Source: Paenibacillus hamazuiensis
GTDB taxonomy: Bacteria; Bacillota; Bacilli; Paenibacillales; NBRC-103111
Direction of reading: 5' to 3'
DNA: 64,000 nucleotides
Assembly: GCF_023276405.1 (NCBI RefSeq)
Contig: NZ_JALRMO010000001.1
Span: 1 to 64,000, forward strand
A program made the position numbers and the translations under genes. Shown here in pieces: positions 43,478-53,118 of the stretch. The notes under the pieces are model-generated. The model did no database searches. It saw only the letters and a list, made by a program, of their open reading frames with translations, and was not told the origin of the DNA. Position 1 is the first letter of the stretch. The number at the start of each line of letters is the position of its first letter.

Positions 43478-44362
43478 ATGGTAACCAAGCCCTCAGCCGG
43501 CAAAATCGCGTTTGACATCGCGAACTACGCCCTGCTGATTTCGCTTTCGGTGTTATGCATCCTGCCGCTCGTGCACGTGCTCGCCATGTCGCTTAGTTCC
43601 AGCGCGGCGGTAACCGCCGGGTTTGTGAAATTTTGGCCGGTGGAGTTTACAACGAGCTCGTATGCATTCGTTTTGCAGAAAAAAGAATTTTTGACCTCTC
43701 TCGCGGTTTCCGTCCAAAGGGTTGTGCTCGGGACCGCGGTCGGCATGTCGCTCATCATCGTCACGGCGTACCCCCTCTCGAAGGAAGTGCGCGCGTTCCG
43801 GTGGAGAACGGTGTACGTCTGGTATTTTGTCATTACGATGCTGGTCAGCAGTGGGCTGATTCCATGGTACATCACGATCAAAAACGTCGGGCTGATCGAT
43901 ACGATATGGGCGCTCGTGCTTCCGGGCGCGGTGAATGTGTTCAACGTCGTGCTGCTGCTGAACTTTTACAGGGGATTGCCGAAGGAGCTGGAGGAAGCGG
44001 CGTTTATCGACGGCGCAGGCCATTGGCGCACCTTAAGGAGCGTGTACGTCCCGCTCTCGACACCGTCGCTGGCCACCATCACCTTGTTCACCATCGTCGG
44101 TCACTGGAATGCGTGGTTTGACGGACTGATTCTGATGAATTCACCGGAGCATTACCCCTTGCAGAGCTATTTGCGGACGGTCGTCATCGATATGGACTCG
44201 CTGCTGAGAGCGACGCAAGATCTCAGCTCGCTCGCCGAGGTGTCCGACCGGACCTCGAAGGCGGCGCAAATTTTTCTCGGGACGTTGCCGATTTTGCTGG
44301 TTTATCCGTTTTTGCAAAAGTATTTCGTCAAAGGAATGACGCTCGGCAGCGTCAAGGAGTAG
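43478..44362 (+). CDS. CUT1 ABC importer permease, YtcP-type
   Basis: 294 residues, ATG after AAAGGAG. Six membrane segments. EAA loop EEAAFIDGAGHWRTLRSVYV. Ends LQKYFVKGMTLGSVKE, nearly as the 5491 permease. Starts 29 bases after the first permease of this unit. Confidence 0.9.
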   Translation: MVTKPSAGKIAFDIANYALLISLSVLCILPLVHVLAMSLSSSAAVTAGFVKFWPVEFTTSSYAFVLQKKEFLTSLAVSVQRVVLGTAVGMSLIIVTAYPLSKEVRAFRWRTVYVWYFVITMLVSSGLIPWYITIKNVGLIDTIWALVLPGAVNVFNVVLLLNFYRGLPKELEEAAFIDGAGHWRTLRSVYVPLSTPSLATITLFTIVGHWNAWFDGLILMNSPEHYPLQSYLRTVVIDMDSLLRATQDLSSLAEVSDRTSKAAQIFLGTLPILLVYPFLQKYFVKGMTLGSVKE

Positions 44363-44438
44363 CTTTGTATTTCCTGCTGAACAGACGCATGGTACAGTAG
44401 AGCTAACGAACTCTGCTGAACGGAAGGTGCTTTCGCCC

Positions 44439-46226
44439 ATGACTTTATGGATACGCTGGTGGCAGCGGCTGACGATATATCCGAAGCTGGTGATGAGCTT
44501 TCTCGTGATCATTTTGCCGGTGCTGGGCGTCAGCCTGAGCATGAACGCGATGGGCGCGGAAAGCGTGCGCAGCGAAATCACCCACTCCATGTCAGCCTCG
44601 GCCAAGCAGTATTTAAATCTCATTGCGATGGATTTGAACCGGGCCATCCGCAGGCAGCGGGAATACATCAATTCCCCGGATTTGATGGATCTTGCGTTCA
44701 AGTCACCGGTTATGACGGAAGTCGACAAAACGGCGGCTATCGTCAGGCTGCAGCAGCAGCTACGGCAGTTCAAAAGCGAAAATGCGTTCATTGAGGATAT
44801 CGTCGTTTACATCCCAGCCATCAGCCGCACACTGTCGGCGAATGACGGATCGGTGCAGGCGATCGTGCAGGAACAGTACGAAGCGATGAAAGAAGCTGCG
44901 CGGCTCATGGATTCGCCGCTCATTCCGTGGCGGGACAAGCAGTATATCAGTTTTTCTTATCCGGACGGCATCGCTTTAATCGGGTCAAAGGAGCCTTTGT
45001 TCGTGTTTGCGATCGAGCTGTCCAAGGCAAATTTGCAGCAAACGCTGTCCCAGTTTCGCTTCGGACGAAGCGGGGGCGCTGTGCTCGCATCCACAAAAAA
45101 CGGATGGATCGTCTCAAGCGAAGCGGATGAAACGGTGGGCCCGCGGCTTGCTTCCTCTGTGGCACAAGACCCGCATGGATCCGGGGCCTCCGTCACACCG
45201 TCGCTGCAGCTGAACGGCCGGCCTTACGTAGTGGCGATGGACCGCGAGCCGACGCTCGGCATCGCTTTAATCGCTTACGTCGAGGAGGCGGAGCTTCTCG
45301 GACCTCTGAAGAAGTACCGCATCTGGTTTTGGCTGCTGTGTGCTTTATCCATGCTCGCGGTGGCGGTGTTTTCCTATTGGATCCACAAATGGATTCACCA
45401 ACCTATCAAAAAGCTCGTCTCCGCCTTTCGCAGCGTGGAGAAAGGAAATCTGGAGGTCACTGTGGCGAGGCAGAGCGAGGACGAATTCGGCTATTTGTTT
45501 GTGCAGTTTAACGGGATGGTCGCGGAAATCAAGCGGCTCATTCAGGAGGTATACGAGAAAAACTACCGGCTGCAGGTGTCGGAGTACAGGCAGCTGCAAT
45601 CGCAAATCAATCCGCATTTTCTTTACAACAGTTTCTTCATCATTTATCGGATGGCTAAGCTGCAGGAGACCGACAGCGTGATGAAGCTGACCCAATACCT
45701 TGGCGAATATTTCCGGTTTATTACGCGAAGCGGGGCCGACGAGGTGCCACTCAAGGAGGAGCTGACCCACGCCGGAAACTATGTGGCGATCCAGTCGATC
45801 CGCTTCAACAACCGCATCGAGGCGGTTTTCGAGGATATCCCGCAGCTTACGGAGAAGCTGGTTGTCCCTCGGCTCATCGTGCAGCCGATTATTGAAAACG
45901 TGTACCAGCACGCATTCCGCAACAAGCTGGCGGACGGAATCGTGCATATCGGTTATGAACCGGCGGTCGGTGAGTTCCGCATTGTCGTGGAAGATAACGG
46001 CCCTGGCGTCGCGGACGAAACGGTGAGGGAGCTTAGCGGGCGGCTGTTCGCCGCTGAGCGCGAGATCGAAACGACGGGCATGATCAATGTACATCGCCGG
46101 CTAAAGATCAAATACGGGGAAGCCGGAGGCCTCCGCTTGGCGAGGAGCGAGCTCGGCGGGCTTAAGGTCACAATGACGATTCCGCTGCAAGGAGGCGAGC
46201 CGCATGCTCAATCTGATCGTCATTGA
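44439..46226 (+). CDS. YesM-type sensor histidine kinase
   Basis: 595 residues from the ATG at 44439, after GGAAGGTG (a GTG at 44427 overlaps that ribosome site). Membrane segments at about residues 17-38 and 290-315. HAMP region. His393 in NPHFLYNSFF is the phosphorylation site. The ATPase part shows QPIIENVYQHAF and EDNGPGV. The start of the partner regulator overlaps its end by 23 bases, showing translational coupling. It lies after the LplB/YtcP-type permeases and before the GH130/GH106 genes. Confidence 0.9.
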   Translation: MTLWIRWWQRLTIYPKLVMSFLVIILPVLGVSLSMNAMGAESVRSEITHSMSASAKQYLNLIAMDLNRAIRRQREYINSPDLMDLAFKSPVMTEVDKTAAIVRLQQQLRQFKSENAFIEDIVVYIPAISRTLSANDGSVQAIVQEQYEAMKEAARLMDSPLIPWRDKQYISFSYPDGIALIGSKEPLFVFAIELSKANLQQTLSQFRFGRSGGAVLASTKNGWIVSSEADETVGPRLASSVAQDPHGSGASVTPSLQLNGRPYVVAMDREPTLGIALIAYVEEAELLGPLKKYRIWFWLLCALSMLAVAVFSYWIHKWIHQPIKKLVSAFRSVEKGNLEVTVARQSEDEFGYLFVQFNGMVAEIKRLIQEVYEKNYRLQVSEYRQLQSQINPHFLYNSFFIIYRMAKLQETDSVMKLTQYLGEYFRFITRSGADEVPLKEELTHAGNYVAIQSIRFNNRIEAVFEDIPQLTEKLVVPRLIVQPIIENVYQHAFRNKLADGIVHIGYEPAVGEFRIVVEDNGPGVADETVRELSGRLFAAEREIETTGMINVHRRLKIKYGEAGGLRLARSELGGLKVTMTIPLQGGEPHAQSDRH

Positions 46227-47892
46227 CGACGAGCCGATCATTGTGGACGGCTTGTATGAACTGTTTCAGGAAATCCGGGATGTGGAGCTGACGATTTATA
46301 AAGCCTACTCCGCCGTCGAGGCGCTCGAGACGATCCGCCGCAACAAGATGGACATCGTCATCACCGATATCGAAATGCCGGAGATGACCGGACTTCAGCT
46401 GCAGGAGCTGATCGTGTCGCAATGGCCGGCCTGCAGAATCATTTTTTTGACCGGCTACAGCGATTTCTCCTATGTGCAGAGCGCAGTGAGAAATGGAGCA
46501 GCCGATTTCATTCTCAAGACGGAAGGCGATGAGAAAATTATCGCCGCCTTTTACAAAGCGGCCCACTCCGTTTCGCGGGAGCTGGACGCCGAACAGCTGC
46601 TGGAGAAGGCGAAGCGGCAGATGCAGCTGGCTCGGCCCGCCCTGCAGCGGGAATATTTATTGCACCTGGTTCAAAGCGATGTCCCAGAGAAAGATCACGT
46701 GCGAAGGCAGCGGTTTGAAGAACTCGCTATCGGCCTTCATCCTGAACGGCCGGTTTTGCTTGTGCTGGGCAGGGTTGACAACTGGCATGCTGACATGTCG
46801 GGACCGGACAAGGCGCTGCTGCTTTATGCGGTGCAAAATATTTCCGAGGAGTATTTGTCGAGGTGCCGGGTGGCATTTGCCTCCTATTCCGTCAATAAAT
46901 TCGTGATGCTCGTCCAGCCGGTGCCGCCGGAACAGCCGGGGGACCGGGCTGAACCCGCGGCGGGCGGGCGGGAGGATCCGCTGTACATGTTTGTCAGCGG
47001 CATGCTCGACAACATTCAAGCCGCCTGCAAAAAATATCTCAAGATTTCCGTGTCGTTCGCCGTCGGCCAGCGGCCGGCGGACTGGGCGGAGGCGGGACGC
47101 CGTTGGATGGAGCTGGAGCTGCTGCTTGGACGCGGGCTTGGCCTCGGGCAGGAGGTCATTTTGACAGAGCGGCGGGAACCCGCTGCGGAAGCGAGACTTG
47201 CGCATTCGGAGGAAACGGAGCAGAAGCTGTACCGCCTGCTGAAGCGGATCGACCGAGCCGAGGCGGCGCTGGAGAACGGGCATCAAGAGCCGTTTTTCGA
47301 GTGGCTGGACGAGGTGTTGCAAACCGTCGCGGCCGAAACGCCGTTTAATCCGCTGCAGACCGAAGCGTATTACGCGTCGGCCCAACTGCTGCTGAGAACG
47401 TTCAACCGGGCGGGAGCGTACCCCGACGGATGGAGGGCCGAGCAGCTCGACCGGCTGATGAATATCCGCTATCACGCAGACTGGCGCGAGGCATCGGCCC
47501 ATCTGCACAGAACGGCGTCGCTTATATTCGAAAAGAAGCAGCAGGAGAGGACAGACCGCTCCGACGAACTCGTTGAGAAAATCAACCGATTTATTCACGA
47601 ACATCTGGACAAGGACTTGTCTCTAAACCGCCTTTCGGAGAAGGTGTACATGAATCCGTCCTATTTGTCGAGGTTATACAAGCAGCTGACGGGGACAGGA
47701 ATTTCGGAATTCATTCTCGAGGTGCGGATGGAGAAAGCGAAGGAACTGCTGAAGCTGTCGCGCCACAAGGTCCAGGACATCAGCCGGATGACCGGATTCG
47801 AGACGCCGGCTTATTTTACGAGGCTGTTCAAAAAATATACCGGCCTGACTCCGCAGGAATACAGGGAACTGCATACAGAGGTCGGTTTGTAG
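46204..47892 (+). CDS. YesN-type response regulator with AraC DNA-binding domain
   Basis: 562 residues, ATG after AAGGAGG inside the kinase gene. Receiver domain with Asp55 in TDIEMPEMTG. AraC domain in the last 100 residues (LSLNRLSEKVYMNPSYLSRL, then VQDISRMTGFETPAYFTRLF). Likely controls the importer and the glycosidase genes around it. Confidence 0.9.
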   Translation: MLNLIVIDDEPIIVDGLYELFQEIRDVELTIYKAYSAVEALETIRRNKMDIVITDIEMPEMTGLQLQELIVSQWPACRIIFLTGYSDFSYVQSAVRNGAADFILKTEGDEKIIAAFYKAAHSVSRELDAEQLLEKAKRQMQLARPALQREYLLHLVQSDVPEKDHVRRQRFEELAIGLHPERPVLLVLGRVDNWHADMSGPDKALLLYAVQNISEEYLSRCRVAFASYSVNKFVMLVQPVPPEQPGDRAEPAAGGREDPLYMFVSGMLDNIQAACKKYLKISVSFAVGQRPADWAEAGRRWMELELLLGRGLGLGQEVILTERREPAAEARLAHSEETEQKLYRLLKRIDRAEAALENGHQEPFFEWLDEVLQTVAAETPFNPLQTEAYYASAQLLLRTFNRAGAYPDGWRAEQLDRLMNIRYHADWREASAHLHRTASLIFEKKQQERTDRSDELVEKINRFIHEHLDKDLSLNRLSEKVYMNPSYLSRLYKQLTGTGISEFILEVRMEKAKELLKLSRHKVQDISRMTGFETPAYFTRLFKKYTGLTPQEYRELHTEVGL

Positions 47893-47925
47893 CATTATTT
47901 TCCCTATATGAAGGAGGCTGATCTT

Positions 47926-48111
47926 ATGACTTATGCTGTGCCCGAAATCCTGACATCAAGCCCGGCGATCCGCCGTCATCCCGCGAATCCCGTGCTGGAG
48001 GCGAAGATGGTGCCTTATCCGACAACGCTCGACTTTAACGCCGGGGTCGTCAAAGTCGCGGACAGGTTCGTGACGGTGTTTCGCAACGACTGGCCGTACG
48101 GGGGTGTTTAA
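47926..48111 (+). pseudogene. Truncated GH130 glycoside phosphorylase gene (N-terminal piece only)
   Basis: The ATG at 47926 follows AAGGAGG. The 61-residue product contains RHPANPVLEAKMVPYPTTLD followed by FNAGVVKVADRFVTVFRND. This matches the first blade of GH130 mannosyl-sugar phosphorylases (NPxL...FNAG...RND). Intact GH130 proteins are about 300-400 residues. The frame stops at 48109-48111, overlapping the next gene's upstream region. A large deletion probably fused this start to the start of the GH106-like gene. The peptide cannot be an active enzyme. Confidence 0.7.
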
Positions 48112-48124
48112 GGTGCAGAACATC

Positions 48125-51100
48125 ATGGACAAGTTTCGCAATCCGCCGAGCGAATACCGCTCGGTTCCTTTTTGGTCATGGAACGATGCATTGGACAAAG
48201 GTGAGCTGCTGCGGCAGATCGAGGAAATGCATAAAGCCGGCATCGGCGGCTTTTTTATGCATGCCCGGCAAGGGCTGCGCACACCTTATATGGGAGAGGA
48301 ATGGATGGCCGCGGTTGAGGCCTGTATTGAAAAAGCGAGGGAGCTCGGCATGCATCCGTGGCTGTACGACGAAAACGGCTGGCCCAGCGGCTTTGCGGAT
48401 GGCAAAGTTCCGGCCATAGGGGCCGCGTATCAGCAAAAAAGGCTGATCTGTCAAGAGGCTCCTTTCCCCAGCCCTGCGGAAAGAACAATCGCGTATTTTG
48501 CGAAGACGCCGCAAGGATACCGGCGTTTGCCCGCGGGAGAGGAAAGCGGTGCTGACCTGAGGGTGTTTTACGAGGTGAATCCTTATTATACGGACACCCT
48601 GAGCATGGAAGCGGTTCGTGCTTTCCTCAAGTCGACCCATGAGGTATACGGGGAACGGCTCGGAGAGGAGTTCGGCGGTGTGCTTAGAGGAGTATTCACC
48701 GACGAACCGCAGTTCGCCAGGGGGCAGTTGCCGTGGTCGTTCGAGCTGGCGGAGGAATTTGCGCTTCAGAACGGATATGATTTGAAAGAGGTGCTTCCTG
48801 ACCTTTTTTTCGAGACAGGAAGCTGCAGCAAGACCAGGTATGACTACTGGCGCTGCGTGACCGAGATGTTCACGCGCGCATTCGCAAAGCAGATCGGCGA
48901 TTGGTGCCGCGGCAAGGGATGGCTTTCCACCGGCCATGTGGTCGACGAGCCTGCGCTTATGAGGCAGGTGACATCCACCGGAGACCCGATGGCTTTTTAC
49001 GAATATTTGCATATTCCGGGCTGCGACTGGTTGGGGCGTTTTATTGGCGAAGAGCCGATCGTGCCGAAGCAGGTCAGCTCCGTTGCCCGCCAATTGGGAC
49101 GGAAGATGGCCATTACGGAAAGCTTCGGCTGCGCAGGCTGGAACGTCGGATTTGACGATTTGAAAAGGATCGGCGAATGGCAGTTTGTGCACGGTATCAA
49201 TATGTTGTGCCAGCATTTGCAGAGCTACTCTCTAAGGGGGGGACGCAAACGCGACTACCCGCCGTCCTTGTATTTTCAGCAGCCGTGGTGGGAGCATTAT
49301 AAATCGTTCAATGATTATTTCACTCGATTATCGATGCTGCTGGCGGAGGGAACACGCCAAGCCGAAGTGCTGCTGCTGCACCCGGTCCGTTCGGCTTGGG
49401 TCAAGCAGCGCGGCGAAGACGCTGCGGATATTGAGCCGTATCATCGATCGTTCGCCCAACTGACGCGCTGGATGTGCCAATCGTTGATCGAGCACGATTA
49501 CGGCAGCGAAAGCATCATCGAACGTCACGGCAGGGTGGAAGGCGGCCGCTTTATCGTAGGGGAAGCTGTTTACCGTGTCGTCGTCATGCCGCCAAGCGTA
49601 ACAATAAGCCGGGCGACGGCTGCTTTGCTGGCACAGTTCGTCCGGCAAGGCGGCCGCCTGATCGCCTTTCCCCCGTTCCCGGAGCTCATCGACGGCGAGC
49701 GGAACGAGGAGCTGGACCGGCTCATCGCCGGCGCCGTCCGGCCGGAATGGAGCGCGGTGGCGCTGGCCGCCACCGTTACTCCCGTCTCTCCGCCGTTCCT
49801 GCGTATAACGGACGAGGCCGGAGACGCCGTGGCGGCGGACACGCTGAACGCACAGACGTTGGTGTGGGAAGGGGTTACGTTTTATTACCTCGTAAATTCC
49901 GGGCGGGAAAGTTACCTGCACCTGCACGTGGAGCTGCGGGGATCAGGTACGGCCGTTTTGCTCGATTTGGAAACAGGCGAAGCGGAACCGATCCGGCAGA
50001 GCGACACGGAATGCGGTGTGATGGTTTTGCTGGAGCTTCGCCCGGGGCAATCTCGGATGCTGATGCTGCTGCCTGAGCGGAATGAGCAGGACGAAACGGG
50101 GCTATCCGGATTCCGCGGGCCATGGTTCCGGCTGCAGGACGAAACGGACTCTCGGCAGGGGAACGGACAACCGGAACGACAAATCTCATTGGATGGCGTT
50201 TGGCGGATCGTTCATGCCGATCCGAACAGCCTCACGTTGGATACGTGCCGTTTCCGCATCGAAGACGGCGAGTGGTCGGAAGTTACGCCGGTGGTGCTCT
50301 TGCAGGATCGGCTGCTTGCTTACGGTCGGCCCGTCCAGGTCGAGCTGGAGTTCGAGTTCCAGGTAAGGTTTAATGTCGATGCTCCCCGTGATATGTTTTT
50401 GGTGTTGGAGAATCCGGAGAATTTCTTCATCGAGTTGAACGGACAGCCTGTCGCACCGGAGAGCTGCGGCTGGTGGAGAGACGCTTCGTTCCGCAAGCTC
50501 GACATAGCCGGGAGAGTTGCGAACGGAACAAACCGGATCCGCTTAAAGACGTTATTTTACAATGCCCCGGAAACCTATGCCGCCATTGAAAAAGCAAAGC
50601 AGTTCGAGTCGGAGGGGAACAAACTGACCTTCGATACCGAAATCGAAAGCATCTATCTCGTTGGCTCGTTCGGGGTTGAATCCATTTCTCCGTTTACGGA
50701 CGGAGAACGAGGCGCCGTTCATTCGGCCGGTCCGTTTGTTTTGACTGAGCCGCCTCAGGCGGTGGGAACCGGCGATCTGGTGCGCCAGGGGTTCCCGTTT
50801 TTCGCAGGCAAGCTTCATCTGCAGCAGGAGGTCGTGATCGATACCGGCTGGAGTACGGCGAGGTGGAGCTTTTCCGCGCCGCCGGATGCGATCGTCACCC
50901 GGCTCCGCGTGAACGGCCTGGACGTTCGGACGTTTTTATGGGAGCCGTATGAGGCGGACATCACGTCGTTTTTGCGCATGGGTACGAATACGGTGGAGTT
51001 GGAGCTCGTCGGCAGCTGCCGCAACTTGCTCGGCCCTCACCATCACATCAAAGGCGAGGTTTACAAAGTAGGGCCCGACAGCTTTAAAGACAAACCGGGG

Positions 51101-51232
51101 TGGACCGACAGCGATTTGGATAAAAATACGTGCATCTACACCGAACGTTACACGTTTGTCAGGTTTGGTCCGGCTGCCTCGCCGGACGCCGGCCCGAGCA
51201 TTATTCTATGTACCGGGCATAAAAAGCTTTGA
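48125..51232 (+). CDS. GH106-like glycoside hydrolase (alpha-L-rhamnosidase type)
   Basis: 1035 residues. The ATG at 48125 has AAGGTG 9 bases upstream. GTG at 48104 or 48113 are alternatives. The N-terminus FRNPPSEYRSVPFWSWNDAL, then GIGGFFMHARQGL and WLYDENGWPSGFA, is typical of the GH106-related family. Conserved acidic residues in FTDEPQF (near residue 200) and ITESFGC (near 330) are likely catalytic candidates. The C-terminal 350 residues form jelly-roll/galactose-binding-like domains (WRIVHADPN..., FFIELNGQPVAPE). No signal peptide, so it should cleave imported oligosaccharides in the cytoplasm. GH106 members act on rhamnose linkages of rhamnogalacturonan and other plant glycans. Exact linkage unknown. 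Confidence 0.82.
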   Translation: MDKFRNPPSEYRSVPFWSWNDALDKGELLRQIEEMHKAGIGGFFMHARQGLRTPYMGEEWMAAVEACIEKARELGMHPWLYDENGWPSGFADGKVPAIGAAYQQKRLICQEAPFPSPAERTIAYFAKTPQGYRRLPAGEESGADLRVFYEVNPYYTDTLSMEAVRAFLKSTHEVYGERLGEEFGGVLRGVFTDEPQFARGQLPWSFELAEEFALQNGYDLKEVLPDLFFETGSCSKTRYDYWRCVTEMFTRAFAKQIGDWCRGKGWLSTGHVVDEPALMRQVTSTGDPMAFYEYLHIPGCDWLGRFIGEEPIVPKQVSSVARQLGRKMAITESFGCAGWNVGFDDLKRIGEWQFVHGINMLCQHLQSYSLRGGRKRDYPPSLYFQQPWWEHYKSFNDYFTRLSMLLAEGTRQAEVLLLHPVRSAWVKQRGEDAADIEPYHRSFAQLTRWMCQSLIEHDYGSESIIERHGRVEGGRFIVGEAVYRVVVMPPSVTISRATAALLAQFVRQGGRLIAFPPFPELIDGERNEELDRLIAGAVRPEWSAVALAATVTPVSPPFLRITDEAGDAVAADTLNAQTLVWEGVTFYYLVNSGRESYLHLHVELRGSGTAVLLDLETGEAEPIRQSDTECGVMVLLELRPGQSRMLMLLPERNEQDETGLSGFRGPWFRLQDETDSRQGNGQPERQISLDGVWRIVHADPNSLTLDTCRFRIEDGEWSEVTPVVLLQDRLLAYGRPVQVELEFEFQVRFNVDAPRDMFLVLENPENFFIELNGQPVAPESCGWWRDASFRKLDIAGRVANGTNRIRLKTLFYNAPETYAAIEKAKQFESEGNKLTFDTEIESIYLVGSFGVESISPFTDGERGAVHSAGPFVLTEPPQAVGTGDLVRQGFPFFAGKLHLQQEVVIDTGWSTARWSFSAPPDAIVTRLRVNGLDVRTFLWEPYEADITSFLRMGTNTVELELVGSCRNLLGPHHHIKGEVYKVGPDSFKDKPGWTDSDLDKNTCIYTERYTFVRFGPAASPDAGPSIILCTGHKKL

Positions 51233-51260
51233 TAGCATGTACGACATGGATCATGGGAAG

Positions 51261-51444
51261 TGTAACGGTTGCTGCCGAGCTTATTTGGCGCAAAAACGTC
51301 ATTTTTAAATTGTAACGGTTGCAGATGAGCTTATTTCTTATCTTATATCCCTCAATAAGATGAAAGTTCGCAAATAACCAATCTGGCAACCGTTCTGAAA
51401 TCGCTCATTTGGCCTTTTTAAGCTCACCTGCAACCGTTGCACCA
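51261..51444. repeat. MITE-like repeat family 2, copy A
   Basis: TGTAACGGTTGC followed by GAGCTTATTT occurs at 51261-51286 and again at 51311-51336 (50-base step). Inverted, more degenerate copies lie at 51372-51397 and 51418-51444. Together they make an imperfect palindrome of about 185 bp directly after the GH106-like gene. The same layout is found at 59018-59205. No gene is inside. Confidence 0.65.
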
Positions 51445-51518
51445 TGTCCCGTTTCAGCCGAAACCGACCGCTGCACCGGGTAAATGTTTTGAGATCTATC
51501 GGGTTTTCCTATCGATTG

Positions 51519-51878
51519 CTAATCCTTCGGAGGTTTATTATATCCTTTATCTCCGTAGGGCTGCAGCTTCTCCAGCCACGGCTTCAAGATTTGCTTCAGC
51601 TCCCACTTCATGTCGGTCACCTTGTCGGTTTCCTTCTGCTCCAGCACCTCATAAGTGAACGCATCGGCTCCGAATTCCTTCCAATCCTTCTGGAGCTGGG
51701 CATTCGCAAATCTCCCCATATCGAGCTGCATCTGCAGGGTGAACCATTTGTTTTTCAAATTGGGGTAGCTGTCGATGTAGATTTTGCCGTTCACATTGTT
51801 TTTGATTTGGGCGACGCCCATGTAAGTTTTAATCTGCTTGTAATCCTCAAGAAGCTCCTTGCGTTTATTCTTGTCCAT
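51519..51878 (-). CDS. GIY-YIG family protein
   Basis: 119 residues from the ATG at 51878, after GGAAGGGG. The motif MGVAQIKNNVNGKIYID corresponds to the GIY-YIG start, though the first GIY reads GVA. The rest (GRFANAQLQKDWKEFG, ADAFTYEVLEQ) matches a small family common in Bacillales. Whether it is an active nuclease is uncertain, since the Tyr of the first motif is replaced. It lies 34 bases after the MFS gene and may be co-transcribed with it. Confidence 0.78.
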   Translation of the reverse strand: MDKNKRKELLEDYKQIKTYMGVAQIKNNVNGKIYIDSYPNLKNKWFTLQMQLDMGRFANAQLQKDWKEFGADAFTYEVLEQKETDKVTDMKWELKQILKPWLEKLQPYGDKGYNKPPKD

Positions 51879-51911
51879 GTGTATCCCCTTCCAAAATGAT
51901 ATTGGCAATTT

Positions 51912-53117
51912 TCAAGCCTGAGCTCTCTTCGCTTTTGCGCTTTTGTCGGCGATAAGGGGAAGCAGCGTAAGCACGCCGGCAACGATCAAACCGCCGCTGA
52001 TCACATATACCGCCGGCAGGGAAAACGTATCCTTCAGATAGCTGGACAGGAACATGCCGATCACCATCATCCCCATAAAAACAGGTGTGATTGCCCCGGA
52101 TACCCGGCCCATAAATGCACCTTCCGTGTTTCGCACAATAAGCGTCTGGATTCCGCCTTGGATGCAGGGGTAAAATAAACCGTTGATCACCAGAAGAACA
52201 ATGGTCAGCCAAATCAGAGTAGAAGCGCCTATTCCAACCGTACAGACAGCGGCGACAAGTAAGCCTGCCGTGAGCAGCAGCTGCGGCTTCACTTTTTTGG
52301 CTATCCCCATTATGGCTGCTCCGCCAACCAACATGGCTGCCCCGCTGGTCATAACGAGCCACTGCAGAAACGATTTGTCCTGTCCCAAATTTTCGATGAC
52401 AATAAAAATCTGAAGCGGCTGGGTTATCCCCGATGCCAATCCGACAGCCGCGAAAGTCAAGCTGAGCGTTCTTAAGGATCGATTGGAGCGAATATAGTGC
52501 ATGCCGGCCGTTAACTCCTTCAGGAAGCCGCCGGCATTGCCGGGATTCGGTTCCTCTGCGTCACGAGGCAGGGACGACAAGACAAGAGAGGACCCCAGGA
52601 ACAGAACTGCCGTCAGGACAAGTGAAACATGGATTCCAAACTGTATAAATATAAACGTTCCGATGACCGGACCCAAAACCGTAAAGACGGCGACAACCGT
52701 TTGGGACATCGCCATCACGCCCTGCAGCTGTTCGCTTGGCACATGCCGCTTGTACAGCTTCATAGCCGAAGGCTGTGAAAATTGCGAGAGGCTGGCGGAA
52801 ATAAACGATCCGACAAGAAGCGCAATCCATCCGCCGTTCATGAGAACGAGCAGTACAGCCATTACGGACAAGGCGGACAGCAGGTCGCTCCACACCATCG
52901 TCCGCTTCGGTCGCCATCGGTCGGCAAAGGTCCCGCCGATAAGCGCGAATAGAAAGATCGGAGCGAATTCCGCAACCGAAATAAGCGATACATAATCTGA
53001 ATTATTATTTGTCAAATCGGTAACATAAAGAAGTACGGCATAATTCCGGATCCAAATTCCCAGGTGCAGCAGCACCCGGGAAAGGATAATGGTTCGAACA
53101 TAACGATTGGAAAACAT
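51912..53117 (-). CDS. Major facilitator superfamily exporter
   Basis: 401 residues with about twelve membrane helices. The loop GGTFADRWRPKRTMVWSDLL between helices 2 and 3 is the MFS signature A. Similar to the EntS/macrolide-efflux side (MFS_3), so export of a drug or small metabolite is likely. It starts one base after the stop of the 53119 gene and shares its promoter and the 8-bp repeat array. Confidence 0.87.
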   Translation of the reverse strand: MFSNRYVRTIILSRVLLHLGIWIRNYAVLLYVTDLTNNNSDYVSLISVAEFAPIFLFALIGGTFADRWRPKRTMVWSDLLSALSVMAVLLVLMNGGWIALLVGSFISASLSQFSQPSAMKLYKRHVPSEQLQGVMAMSQTVVAVFTVLGPVIGTFIFIQFGIHVSLVLTAVLFLGSSLVLSSLPRDAEEPNPGNAGGFLKELTAGMHYIRSNRSLRTLSLTFAAVGLASGITQPLQIFIVIENLGQDKSFLQWLVMTSGAAMLVGGAAIMGIAKKVKPQLLLTAGLLVAAVCTVGIGASTLIWLTIVLLVINGLFYPCIQGGIQTLIVRNTEGAFMGRVSGAITPVFMGMMVIGMFLSSYLKDTFSLPAVYVISGGLIVAGVLTLLPLIADKSAKAKRAQA

Positions 53118-53118
53118 G

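Noticed and set aside
51233-51518. Possible CRISPR-like repeat array
   Set aside because: The repeated units occur only twice in each direction, are degenerate and form a palindrome, with no cas genes. MITE-like repeat instead.
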